A DNA stretch of 6,305 nt. It comes from Chloroflexota bacterium (lineage in GTDB: Bacteria; Chloroflexota; Dehalococcoidia; Lucifugimonadales; VGZR01). Shown here piece after piece: positions 1-6,018 of the stretch. The notes under the pieces were generated by a model. That model did no database searches and had not been told where the DNA came from. It saw only the letters and a list, made by a program, of their open reading frames with translations. Every line of letters starts with the position of its first letter. Within the stretch, counting starts at the first letter, position 1. Location: positions 1 to 6,305 of the forward strand of contig JAQBWG010000118.1 of assembly GCA_027625225.1 (NCBI GenBank), in the 5' to 3' direction. Position numbers and translations under genes: made by a program.

Positions 1-897
1 GAACAGATCGGCGTGATGAAAGACAAGGGAGCAGACCGTGTAAGTCCCTTCCTTGTTCCCATGATGTTGCCGGACATGGCCTCCGGACGTGTGTCCATGC
101 TGGTCGGCGCGAAAGGCCCCTGTGTCGCAACAGTATCGGCCTGTTCCAGCGGTGCGGACGCCATCGGTATGGCCGTTGACCTGATTCAACGCGGCGATGC
201 GGATGTTGTACTGGCTGGTGGAAGCGAAGCAGCCATTTGCCCCATCGGCGTCGCAGGCTTCAATGCTTGTCAGGCGCTATCGAAGCGAAACGACGACCCC
301 AAACGGGCATCGCGACCGTTCGACGCGCAACGTGACGGGTTCGTGCTTGGCGAAGGCGCAGGTGTTCTTGTATTGGAAACCGAGGAACATGCGCACGCGC
401 GCAACGCGAATATCCTAGCCGAACTGGCAGGCTACGCCGCCACCGCCGACGCGCATCACATCACCCAGCCTGCACCCGAAGGTGAAGGCGGTGCAAGGGC
501 GATGCGCCGCGCGCTTGAGCAAGCGCAGCTACAACCGTATGAGATTGATTACATCAACGCGCATGGCACCTCGACGCCTATGAACGACAAGTTTGAAACC
601 ATGGCCATGAAGTCGGTGTTCGGTGAGGACGCGTATAAAATCCCCATAAGCTCCACCAAGTCCATGACCGGACATCTTTTGGGTGCGTCGGGCGCGTTGG
701 AAGCCACCATCTCCATCATGGCTATCCTGAACGGCATGGTGCCTCCCACCATCAACCTTGAGAATGCCGACCCCGATTGCGACCTTAACTACATTCCGCA
801 CAAAACCAAACAACATACCATCCGGGCAGCGATGAGTAACTCCTTTGGTTTTGGTGGACACAACACTTCACTCGTCTTCAGTGCGAATGGGAAATAA
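1..897 (+). CDS. fabF: 3-oxoacyl-ACP synthase II (FabF), 5' end outside window
   Basis: This is a condensing enzyme of type II fatty acid synthesis. It joins malonyl-ACP to a growing acyl-ACP in the cytoplasm, releasing CO2. The reading frame is open from base 1 and ends at TAA 895-897, giving 298 residues. The catalytic Cys lies in SACSSG (window residue 48), the first His in NAHGTSTP (residue 188), and the Lys and second His in SSTKSMTGH (residues 220 and 225). The Cys-His and His-His spacings, 140 and 37, equal those of E. coli FabF (C163, H303, H340). About 115 N-terminal residues are therefore missing, and the implied full length is about 413, which is normal. The C-terminal glycine-rich SFGFGGHN motif is present. 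The Cys-His-His triad separates it from KAS III, and the GTSTPMND context favours FabF over FabB. It is followed after 36 nt by recJ on the same strand. Confidence 0.96.
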   Translation, partial: EQIGVMKDKGADRVSPFLVPMMLPDMASGRVSMLVGAKGPCVATVSACSSGADAIGMAVDLIQRGDADVVLAGGSEAAICPIGVAGFNACQALSKRNDDPKRASRPFDAQRDGFVLGEGAGVLVLETEEHAHARNANILAELAGYAATADAHHITQPAPEGEGGARAMRRALEQAQLQPYEIDYINAHGTSTPMNDKFETMAMKSVFGEDAYKIPISSTKSMTGHLLGASGALEATISIMAILNGMVPPTINLENADPDCDLNYIPHKTKQHTIRAAMSNSFGFGGHNTSLVFSANGK

Positions 898-933
898 TTT
901 CCTGCACATCTCTCGTACAGCGAGCAAGAACTG

Positions 934-2634
934 GTGACCAACGGTGAATGGCGAGGACGGCCCGCCCCGCCATTTGGCTTTGCTAACTCGCTTGGACTGA
1001 CTCCCTTTCAAGCCCACTTGCTATACAGTCGAGGCGTTCGCGACCGTGCCGATGCCGACCTGTTTTTAACCGGAGACGCCCGTCTTTTTCACGACCCCAT
1101 GTCCTTGCCCGACATGGAAAACGCCGTGGAACGGCTTGCTCGGGCAGTCGCCGAACGTGAAAAGATAGCCATTTTCGGTGATTTCGATACCGATGGTATA
1201 ACCGGCACAGCGTTGTTGGTGCACACCCTGCGTGATTTGGGAAACACCGCCCTGCCCTACATCCCCGACCGTACCGACGAAGGCCACGGCCTCAATAAAC
1301 AGGCAGTCGAATCGCTTGCCGAACAAGGCGTCACCGTCCTCATAACCGTGGACTGCGGAACAACCTCATTCGACGAAGTAGCCCAGGCCAATGCCCTCGG
1401 CATGGACGTTATCATCACCGACCATCACATCGTCGAATCGGAGCTTCCGGCTGCCCACGCAATCGTCAACCCGCAGCGCCCTGATTCTCTTTACCCGTTT
1501 CTTGGTCTCACCGGCGCCGGGCTCGCCTTCAAACTTGGACAGGCGTTGTTACAACACCTGGGTCGTCCCGTCCCATCGCGCCTCATGGAACTCGCAGCGC
1601 TTGGAACCGTCGCCGACGTCGGCCCGCTTATCGGTGAGAACAGAGTGATAGTCAGGCTGGGACTTAACAGTATGAAGACCACCAATGAGCCTGGCATCGC
1701 CGCCCTCGCGAACGCGGCGGGATTGGACCTCGGGAGCCTGAACTCCGAAGCGCTCTCGTTCAACATCATCCCACGGCTTAACGCCGCCGGACGACTCGGC
1801 CACGCGTCCATCAGCCTCGACCTCCTGACAACCCAGGACGACGAACAGGCCCGCCGCATCGCCAACACGCTCGATAGACTGAACACCGAACGGCAGAAAA
1901 TCACCGAGAGAACCATGATCGAGGCCAGGCGTCAGGTCTCCGAGCAGGACCATGGAAGCGATTCGGTCATCATCGTAGGCCATCAGGAATGGCTGCCCGG
2001 AATACTCGGCCTCGTGGCCGGTCGGCTCTCCGAAGAACATAACCGTCCGGTCGTTGCCATGACGCAGGGCGACGAAACGAGCCGCGCGAGCGTCCGAAGC
2101 GTACCCGGGGTAGACGTGCACGCGGCACTCGACGAAGCCGATGTGGAATTCCTCCGGTTTGGAGGACACGCACAGGCGGCGGGATTCACCATCGCGAATG
2201 GCGACGTCGAACGCCTGCGGCAAACCCTGTCGGATGCTATTGCCCGTCAACGCAACGAGACTGACGCCGAAGTTGTACTTGAATACGACTGCGAAGTACC
2301 GCTGTCACTACTCACAAAGCAAACGATGGCATTTATAGACTCTCTGGCCCCACACGGCGCGGCAAACCCAGAGCCGGTGTTCCTGAGCCGCAACCTCCGG
2401 ATAATGGACGCCCGTATGGTCGGAGCCGAGGGCAAACATCTGAAACTCAGGGTCGGTCAGAACGGCTCGTCCATCACCGACGCCATCGCCTTCCGTCAGG
2501 GGCCGCGCTATGCCCTGCTGCCAAACCAGGTCGACATGCTGTACTCGGTGGGAATAGATACGTGGAACGGCCGGTCGAGGATGCAGCTTCGCGTGCTGGA
2601 CTTTCGTCCATCGGGAGCACAACCCGGCTCGTAG
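934..2634 (+). CDS. recJ: Single-stranded-DNA-specific 5'-3' exonuclease RecJ
   Basis: RecJ degrades single-stranded DNA 5' to 3' in recombination, mismatch and excision repair, using Mn/Mg in a DHH phosphoesterase core. The 566-residue product is of usual length for a minimal RecJ. Motif I is GDFDTDG (82-88), motif II the Asp of ITVDCG (D140), motif III TDHH (162-165) and motif IV GTVADVGP (224-231). The core ends with PRLNAAGR (280-287). A DHHA1 region follows, with RSVPG (388-392) and FGGHAQAAGF (409-418). A C-terminal OB-like domain (about 447-560) starts with the typical LAPHGAANPEPVF (471-483). The start is GTG 934: the frame opens straight after the fabF stop, there is no in-frame ATG before the conserved N-terminus, and the ribosome site is weak (GAG about 9 nt upstream). 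The exact start is thus less certain than the identity. Confidence 0.96.
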   Translation: MTNGEWRGRPAPPFGFANSLGLTPFQAHLLYSRGVRDRADADLFLTGDARLFHDPMSLPDMENAVERLARAVAEREKIAIFGDFDTDGITGTALLVHTLRDLGNTALPYIPDRTDEGHGLNKQAVESLAEQGVTVLITVDCGTTSFDEVAQANALGMDVIITDHHIVESELPAAHAIVNPQRPDSLYPFLGLTGAGLAFKLGQALLQHLGRPVPSRLMELAALGTVADVGPLIGENRVIVRLGLNSMKTTNEPGIAALANAAGLDLGSLNSEALSFNIIPRLNAAGRLGHASISLDLLTTQDDEQARRIANTLDRLNTERQKITERTMIEARRQVSEQDHGSDSVIIVGHQEWLPGILGLVAGRLSEEHNRPVVAMTQGDETSRASVRSVPGVDVHAALDEADVEFLRFGGHAQAAGFTIANGDVERLRQTLSDAIARQRNETDAEVVLEYDCEVPLSLLTKQTMAFIDSLAPHGAANPEPVFLSRNLRIMDARMVGAEGKHLKLRVGQNGSSITDAIAFRQGPRYALLPNQVDMLYSVGIDTWNGRSRMQLRVLDFRPSGAQPGS

Positions 2635-2641
2635 TCTCTTC

Positions 2642-2647
2642 AGAGGT
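2642..2647 (+). promoter_or_regulatory. Ribosome binding site of the SET-domain gene
   Basis: AGAGGT lies 5 nt before ATG 2653, inside the 18-nt gap after the recJ stop. It supports that ATG as the start of the SET-domain gene. Confidence 0.6.
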
Positions 2648-2652
2648 ATTCG

Positions 2653-3177
2653 ATGAACCTCACCTACTTTTCACCTAAGACCGAGAAACGCGGCAGCGTC
2701 ATCCAAGGCCGTGGACTATTTGCCAGAGAACCCATCTCCAAAGACGAAGTTGTCGTCATCAAAGGCGGCTACGTTATGACGCGTTCCCAGCGAGATGAAG
2801 TCAGCAAAACGTTCGGCCCGTCCGAGATTCAAATCACCGAAGACCTGTTCATCGGCCCCACGACACAAAAAGAGTTCGAGGGCGGCATGATGCACCTCAA
2901 CCACTCCTGCGAACCTAATCTCGGCCTGCATGGCCAAATCGTCTTCGTAGCTTTGCGCGATATTGCCAGAGACGAAGAACTAACTTTCGACTACTCCATG
3001 ACCGACGATGACCCCGCTGAGGTAATGGACTGCAATTGCGGAAAACTAGCCTGTCGGGGCAAAGTCACCGGAAGTGACTGGAAGAGCCCGGACATACAAC
3101 GTAGGTATAATGGCTACTTCAGCTGGTTCATCCAGCGTCGTATCAACGACGGGAATCGCAAGGGATATCGGTATTGA
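2653..3177 (+). CDS. SET-domain protein-lysine methyltransferase
   Basis: This 174-residue protein is a compact bacterial SET domain. Members of the family transfer methyl groups from S-adenosylmethionine to protein lysines; the substrate here cannot be read from sequence. The N-terminal GRGLFA motif (19-24) is the usual SET opening. NHSCEPN (83-89) and ELTFDY (109-114) form the pseudoknot that binds the cofactor and lysine. A post-SET zinc site is visible as CNCGKLAC (C127, C129, C134), to which C86 of NHSC would supply the fourth ligand. There is no pre-SET domain, signal peptide or membrane segment, so it is probably cytoplasmic. The C-terminal tail (about 150-174) is rich in Arg and aromatic residues and has no recognised domain. 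It begins 18 nt after recJ, suggesting co-transcription. Two sampled 60-nt blocks are about 47-50% G+C, lower than recJ. The fold is secure; the target is unknown. Confidence 0.9.
   Translation: MNLTYFSPKTEKRGSVIQGRGLFAREPISKDEVVVIKGGYVMTRSQRDEVSKTFGPSEIQITEDLFIGPTTQKEFEGGMMHLNHSCEPNLGLHGQIVFVALRDIARDEELTFDYSMTDDDPAEVMDCNCGKLACRGKVTGSDWKSPDIQRRYNGYFSWFIQRRINDGNRKGYRY
3106..3111 (+). promoter_or_regulatory. Possible internal -10 element upstream of the lipoprotein gene
   Basis: A perfect TATAAT hexamer lies inside the 3' end of the SET-domain gene, about 100 nt before the lipoprotein start. No good -35 hexamer sits 16-18 nt upstream; the nearest TTGACA-like string, GTGACT at 3074-3079, is 26 nt away. 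It may be a chance match in coding sequence, but it could give the lipoprotein gene its own transcript. Confidence 0.25.
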
Positions 3178-3196
3178 TGTAAGATTGCCCTTCATT

Positions 3197-3203
3197 AGGA
3201 GGT
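3197..3203 (+). promoter_or_regulatory. Strong Shine-Dalgarno site of the lipoprotein gene
   Basis: AGGAGGT is a full match to the anti-Shine-Dalgarno core and lies 8 nt before ATG 3212. It fixes the start of the lipoprotein gene. It also shows that the intended frame begins with the signal peptide, not at the internal GTG 3268 of the downstream frame. Confidence 0.85.
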
Positions 3204-3211
3204 AGTATCCA

Positions 3212-4011
3212 ATGAAACGACTGTCAATTCTGGCAATTTCACTGTTAGCTATCGTCTTGTTTGGCGCGTGTCAAGAGGCCTCTCCTGCGACAAGTTCCAC
3301 CACTCAACCGGAACTCAACCGGAACTTACCACAACACCAGACACCACTGATCCTGAGGCAACACTTCGAGAATCGTTCCGCCGTTTGGAAGAAGTCGAGT
3401 CGTTTCATATAGATATGGATATGACGTTTGAGGTAGGTGGAGGTGGATTCACTATTGAAATGCTCATGGATATGGACATGGACTACTCCCTTCCTGATAA
3501 AGCGAAGGGAGTAGCCAGTGTTACATTGCTCGACGAGACAACGAAATTGGAAGTCGTCAGCATTGGAGAGGACTACTATTTTAGAGATTCTCCCAGTGGA
3601 AGATGGGAAAAAGAGCAAACCGAAGCATCTGCTGGAGGGTTCTTCAGTCTTAATAACATCAAGGCAACATTAGGATTCTCGTCGGATGAAACGGAGGAAG
3701 TGGATCCCCTTCAAGGCACCGAAAATATCCGGTTTGTTGGAGAAGAAACAGTTAACGGAATCCCAGTGTGGCGTATCGCAGGCACAATCAACCCATCGCA
3801 ATTGGGGGATGGATACGAAGATGCTGCGGGAGTATTATCTTTCGATTATTGGGTAGGTAAGGATGACCTGCTGATTTATCAAATACTTATGTTCGGCGAC
3901 GTCCAGTTCAGAGACGAAGACGGTACTCTTGTAGACTCGACCATGAGGATAGAAGGAAAAATCTCTCAGTACAACGAACCGGTTGAAATCGAGGCTCCAT
4001 CGGTTCGCTAG
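3212..4011 (+). pseudogene. LppX/LprG-like lipoprotein gene, frameshifted by an 11-bp duplication
   Basis: The reading frame is split. From ATG 3212 it encodes a signal peptide, with KR at positions 3-4... of the n-region start MKRLS, a hydrophobic core, and a lipobox-like LFGAC with C20 as the lipidated residue. Phe at the -3 position is less usual. That frame then leaves the domain sequence and stops at 3410-3412. The mature domain is in the -1 frame and ends at TAG 4009-4011. Deleting one copy of the 11-bp tandem repeat at 3302-3326 joins the two as TTQPELTTTPDTTDPEATL, giving 262 residues. The domain has the feel of LppX/LprAFG lipid-binding lipoproteins: ESFHID, DKAKGVASV, IGEDYYFRDSPSGRW and VGKDDLLIYQI. 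The assignment is by pattern only. Sampled blocks are about 43-45% G+C against 60-67% in recJ. If the duplication is real, only a 66-residue peptide is made from the native start. Confidence 0.82.
3302..3326 (+). repeat. 11-bp tandem duplication causing the frameshift
   Basis: ACTCAACCGGA occurs twice back to back (3302-3312 and 3313-3323), and the 11-nt period continues to 3326 before breaking at 3327. Since 11 is not a multiple of 3, the second copy changes the frame in the linker just after the signal peptide. One copy restores the lipoprotein frame exactly. Confidence 0.95.
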
Positions 4012-4021
4012 CGCACCTTCT

Positions 4022-4900
4022 CTATCGTCGCTTTGACCTTCGCCGCTGAGCCCGCGTGCCGCGAGGTTCGGTCTGCGTATACTCTGTGACGAGTTCCTCT
4101 TCCGGTGCCCGCTGCACGAACCGGGCCTTGAACGCCAGTAACGGAACCGTTATTGCCAGCGTAACCAGCGCGATGTAGTGCGCCTCCTGCATGCCCAGCG
4201 CCCACACCTTGTCGTCGCGGGCGAACGTCACCGCGAACCGGCCTATCGAGTACAGAGCCAGGTAGAGCGCATACAGCATGCCATCCGGCTTGATACGGCC
4301 ACGCAGTTTCCAAATGATGCCCAGCGCAATCATGTTCCAAATCATCTCGTAGGCAATCACCGGATGCACCCCGGAGCCAACCCCGTTCGCGCAACTTGAA
4401 GCAAGGCTGTCCGGGTTCGTCCACACAAAGCCAATGAACCAGTCGGTCGCCTTCGCGCAGTGCTCGCCGTTCACGATGTCGCCGAGCCTGCCGATAGTCT
4501 GCACGATGAGCATCGCGGGCGCCGTTAGGTCGGCAATAACCCCGATTGGGTGTTTGTTGATGTAGGCGTAAATCGCCCCGCCGATGAACCCGCCGAGGAT
4601 GCCGCCCCACACTCCGACACCGCCACTCCAGATGGCGAACATCTGCCCCACGTTGCCGGAGTAGATGCTCCAGTTGTCTATGACGTGAACGAACCGCGCA
4701 CCGATGAACCCTCCGATAATCGCCCATAGAGCGATGGAGTAGATGACATCAGGGTCGATGCCGCGCATCGGTGCCCAGCGCCCGACCAGGTATACCGCCG
4801 TGCCCACTGCGATGAAGCTGAAAAAGCCGTGCCACGAAATAAGCCAGTGGATGCCCGCCTGGACATCTACTAGATTTGGGCCGATTCCTATCTCAATCAT
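4022..4900 (-). CDS. lgt: Phosphatidylglycerol-prolipoprotein diacylglyceryl transferase (Lgt)
   Basis: Lgt is an integral inner-membrane enzyme that moves diacylglycerol from phosphatidylglycerol to the lipobox Cys of prolipoproteins, the first step of lipoprotein maturation. The 292-residue product has about seven hydrophobic segments and a basic cytosolic tail (about 258-292). The Lgt signature is visible as GRLGDIVNGE (137-146), with WSGGVGVWGG (91-100), HPVIAYE (179-185) and YSIGRF (217-222). Against E. coli Lgt, R143, E151 and R239 correspond to R138, E146 and R221. Several functional positions differ: Y26 to H24, H103 to W98, N146 to D141 and E243 to T225. Trp at the H103 position is, as I recall, also found in actinobacterial Lgt. 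ATG 4900 is preceded by a weak GGAA, about 7 nt away. The gene converges on the lipoprotein gene, 10 nt from its stop. Confidence 0.93.
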   Translation of the reverse strand: MIEIGIGPNLVDVQAGIHWLISWHGFFSFIAVGTAVYLVGRWAPMRGIDPDVIYSIALWAIIGGFIGARFVHVIDNWSIYSGNVGQMFAIWSGGVGVWGGILGGFIGGAIYAYINKHPIGVIADLTAPAMLIVQTIGRLGDIVNGEHCAKATDWFIGFVWTNPDSLASSCANGVGSGVHPVIAYEMIWNMIALGIIWKLRGRIKPDGMLYALYLALYSIGRFAVTFARDDKVWALGMQEAHYIALVTLAITVPLLAFKARFVQRAPEEELVTEYTQTEPRGTRAQRRRSKRR

Positions 4901-4914
4901 GTTGCTGTTCCATA

Positions 4915-4942
4915 GCTATAAAACAGATACGAGTGTACACAA
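4915..4942 (-). promoter_or_regulatory. Possible lgt promoter
   Basis: Read on the minus strand, TTGTGT (4942-4937, 3 of 6 matches to TTGACA) is followed after 16 nt by TATAGC (4920-4915, 4 of 6 matches to TATAAT). Transcription would start very near the ATG at 4900, leaving a leader of only about 8-10 nt. The palindrome GTGTACAC overlaps the -35 hexamer. The match is weak. Confidence 0.3.
4933..4940. repeat. 8-bp palindrome GTGTACAC in the divergent promoter region
   Basis: A perfect 8-bp palindrome is flanked by imperfectly spaced inverted arms CAGAT (4924-4928) and ATCTG (4942-4946). Its place between divergent genes and over the proposed lgt -35 hexamer would suit a regulator site, but no known operator is recognised. 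Confidence 0.35.
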
Positions 4943-5045
4943 TCTGAAGCCTTCTGGATACGCTAGCCTTCCTGGAATATTCGAGAAACGAGAAAACGAT
5001 GCCCGAGAATGCCTCTGAGAATGCAGGCTTCGCTGCTAGACTGAA

Positions 5046-5951
5046 ATGGTTATGCATGAGGCCATTGACGGGTTCTTAAGTTATCTAAAGGTGGAGCGAG
5101 GCGTCTCGCCCCACACCCTTTCGGCATACAGGAACGATTTGGGACAACTGGCCGAATTTTTCTCCGGCACGCCCAAAAACAAGTGGGGAAAAGTCACCGA
5201 AGAGGATTTGAGCAGTTACGTCCTGATACTCAGGAAACGCGGCTATTCCGACACCTCGCGTTCCCGCAAAGTCGCGTCCGCCCGTTCGTTCTTCGGTTTC
5301 CTGCACGACGAAGGCACGATTCCTGCCGACCCGACCGAATACCTCAGTTCGCCCCGGCTGGGCCGCTCCCTCCCGACAGCGCTATCTATGGAAAATATGG
5401 AACGCTTGCTTGCCGCGCCGTCCTCCGACCCCGAACCGGACGCCATGCGCGACCGTGCCATGCTGGAGCTGCTCTACGCCTGCGGCATGCGGGTGTCGGA
5501 GTTGGTGTCACTGGACATGGACGATATCAATCTCACCGAGGGCTTCGTACGCTGCTTCGGCAAGGGGTCGAAAGAGCGAATCATCCCCGTCCATCCTCAA
5601 GCCGTTGAGATTCTCCGAACCTACATCGAACACGCCCGGCCTCGCCTGATGACTGGAGCCTCGGCGGATGCCTTATTTCTCAACCACCGGGGTAAGCGCC
5701 TCACCCGGCAAGGGTTTTGGTTCGTACTTAAAGCCCATTGCAAGCGGGTGGGCATCGAAGGTAAAGTCACCCCGCACACATTGCGGCACAGCTTCGCCAC
5801 TCACCTGCTTCGAGGCGGCGCGCCTCTCCGGCACGTACAAGAACTGCTGGGCCACGCCAGTATCACCACAACGCAGATTTATACACACCTGACCAGTGAC
5901 CACGTTCGGACGGAGTACGACAAGGCGCACCCCAGGTCGGGAGCCGCCTAG
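5046..5951 (+). CDS. xerC: Tyrosine recombinase XerC/XerD
   Basis: This is a site-specific tyrosine recombinase of the Xer type, which resolves chromosome dimers at dif together with a partner recombinase and FtsK. The 301-residue length is normal. The N-terminal SAM-like core-binding domain (about 4-90) has the usual ERGVSPHTLSAYRNDL motif (17-32). The catalytic domain shows R149 (CGMRVSEL), K173 (GKGSKER), H244 and R247 (HTLRHSF), H270 (LLGHASI) and the nucleophile Y279 (QIYTHL). This complete set sits almost exactly at the E. coli XerD positions. The C-terminal YDKAHPR leans towards XerC, but XerC and XerD cannot be separated safely here. An in-frame TAG at 5037-5039 forces the start to ATG 5046 or ATG 5052. 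Neither has a clear Shine-Dalgarno site. It is divergent from lgt, and a small membrane-type protein gene follows. Confidence 0.94.
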   Translation: MVMHEAIDGFLSYLKVERGVSPHTLSAYRNDLGQLAEFFSGTPKNKWGKVTEEDLSSYVLILRKRGYSDTSRSRKVASARSFFGFLHDEGTIPADPTEYLSSPRLGRSLPTALSMENMERLLAAPSSDPEPDAMRDRAMLELLYACGMRVSELVSLDMDDINLTEGFVRCFGKGSKERIIPVHPQAVEILRTYIEHARPRLMTGASADALFLNHRGKRLTRQGFWFVLKAHCKRVGIEGKVTPHTLRHSFATHLLRGGAPLRHVQELLGHASITTTQIYTHLTSDHVRTEYDKAHPRSGAA

Positions 5952-5954
5952 CCC

Positions 5955-5983
5955 TTCGCATCACGGACGATAAGTGTCATAAT
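5955..5983 (+). promoter_or_regulatory. Probable sigma70-type promoter of the downstream small gene
   Basis: TTCGCA (5955-5960, 4 of 6 matches to TTGACA) and CATAAT (5978-5983, 5 of 6 matches to TATAAT) are separated by 17 nt, the ideal spacing. They lie directly after the xerC stop. Transcription would start near 5990, leaving a leader of about 30 nt. An imperfect inverted repeat at 5974-5993 overlaps the -10 hexamer. Confidence 0.55.
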
Positions 5984-5993
5984 GTCTATGCAC
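5974..5993. repeat. Imperfect inverted repeat over the -10 element
   Basis: GTG-t-CATA and TATGCAC are inverted arms around a 5-nt centre, giving seven pairs with one unpaired T in the left arm. The repeat covers the -10 hexamer and the expected transcription start, where a repressor could act. It may also be chance. Confidence 0.35.
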
Positions 5994-6002
5994 CGGGACT
6001 AT

Positions 6003-6008
6003 AAGGAG
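6003..6008 (+). promoter_or_regulatory. Ribosome binding site of the 3'-terminal gene
   Basis: AAGGAG lies 10 nt before ATG 6019. It supports a real gene starting there even though the reading frame has no stop before the window ends. Confidence 0.7.
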
Positions 6009-6018
6009 ACCATAGAAC

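Larger units (their letters stand above)
4901..5045. other. Divergent intergenic region between lgt and xerC
   Basis: This 145-nt stretch should hold the promoters of both divergent genes. It is A+T-richer than the flanking genes and contains several short palindromes: GTGTACAC (4933-4940), TTCCTGGAA (4969-4977) and GAATATTC (4975-4982). It also carries a direct repeat GAGAATGC (5005-5012 and 5017-5024). I see no RNA gene or peptide gene in it. Confidence 0.6.

Noticed and set aside
1549..2250. Long antisense open frame (233 codons) across recJ
   Set aside because: It is a shadow of G+C-rich recJ codons. The sense strand carries every RecJ motif, and the antisense product shows no recognisable domain.
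3268..3412. Programmed -1 frameshifting as the explanation for the split lipoprotein gene
   Set aside because: No X XXY YYZ slippery heptamer or convincing downstream structure was seen in the overlap, and the 11-bp duplication explains the shift fully.
3975..4007. Inverted repeat CGAACCG / CGGTTCG as a terminator of the lipoprotein gene
   Set aside because: The stem is 7 bp with a 19-nt loop, lies inside the coding region and has no following T tract.
3268..4011. GTG 3268 as an independent start for the lipoprotein domain
   Set aside because: It lies within the signal-peptide coding region in another frame, has no Shine-Dalgarno site, and would yield a product without an export signal.
4008..4727. 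Minus-strand open frame of 239 codons overlapping lgt
   Set aside because: It is another frame of the same strand as lgt. Its product is Arg/His-rich with no motif, while the lgt frame shows the Lgt signature.
4969..4987. Alternating TTC/GAA triplets resembling a heat-shock-element pattern
   Set aside because: That pattern belongs to eukaryotic heat-shock factor, the spacing is uneven (3, 2, 2), and the string is short enough to be chance.
5970..5999. dif-like Xer site after xerC (CATAATGTCTAT resembles part of E. coli dif)
   Set aside because: Only the inner left arm and centre match. The right arm lacks the TTATG-type half site, and a promoter -10 explains the string better.
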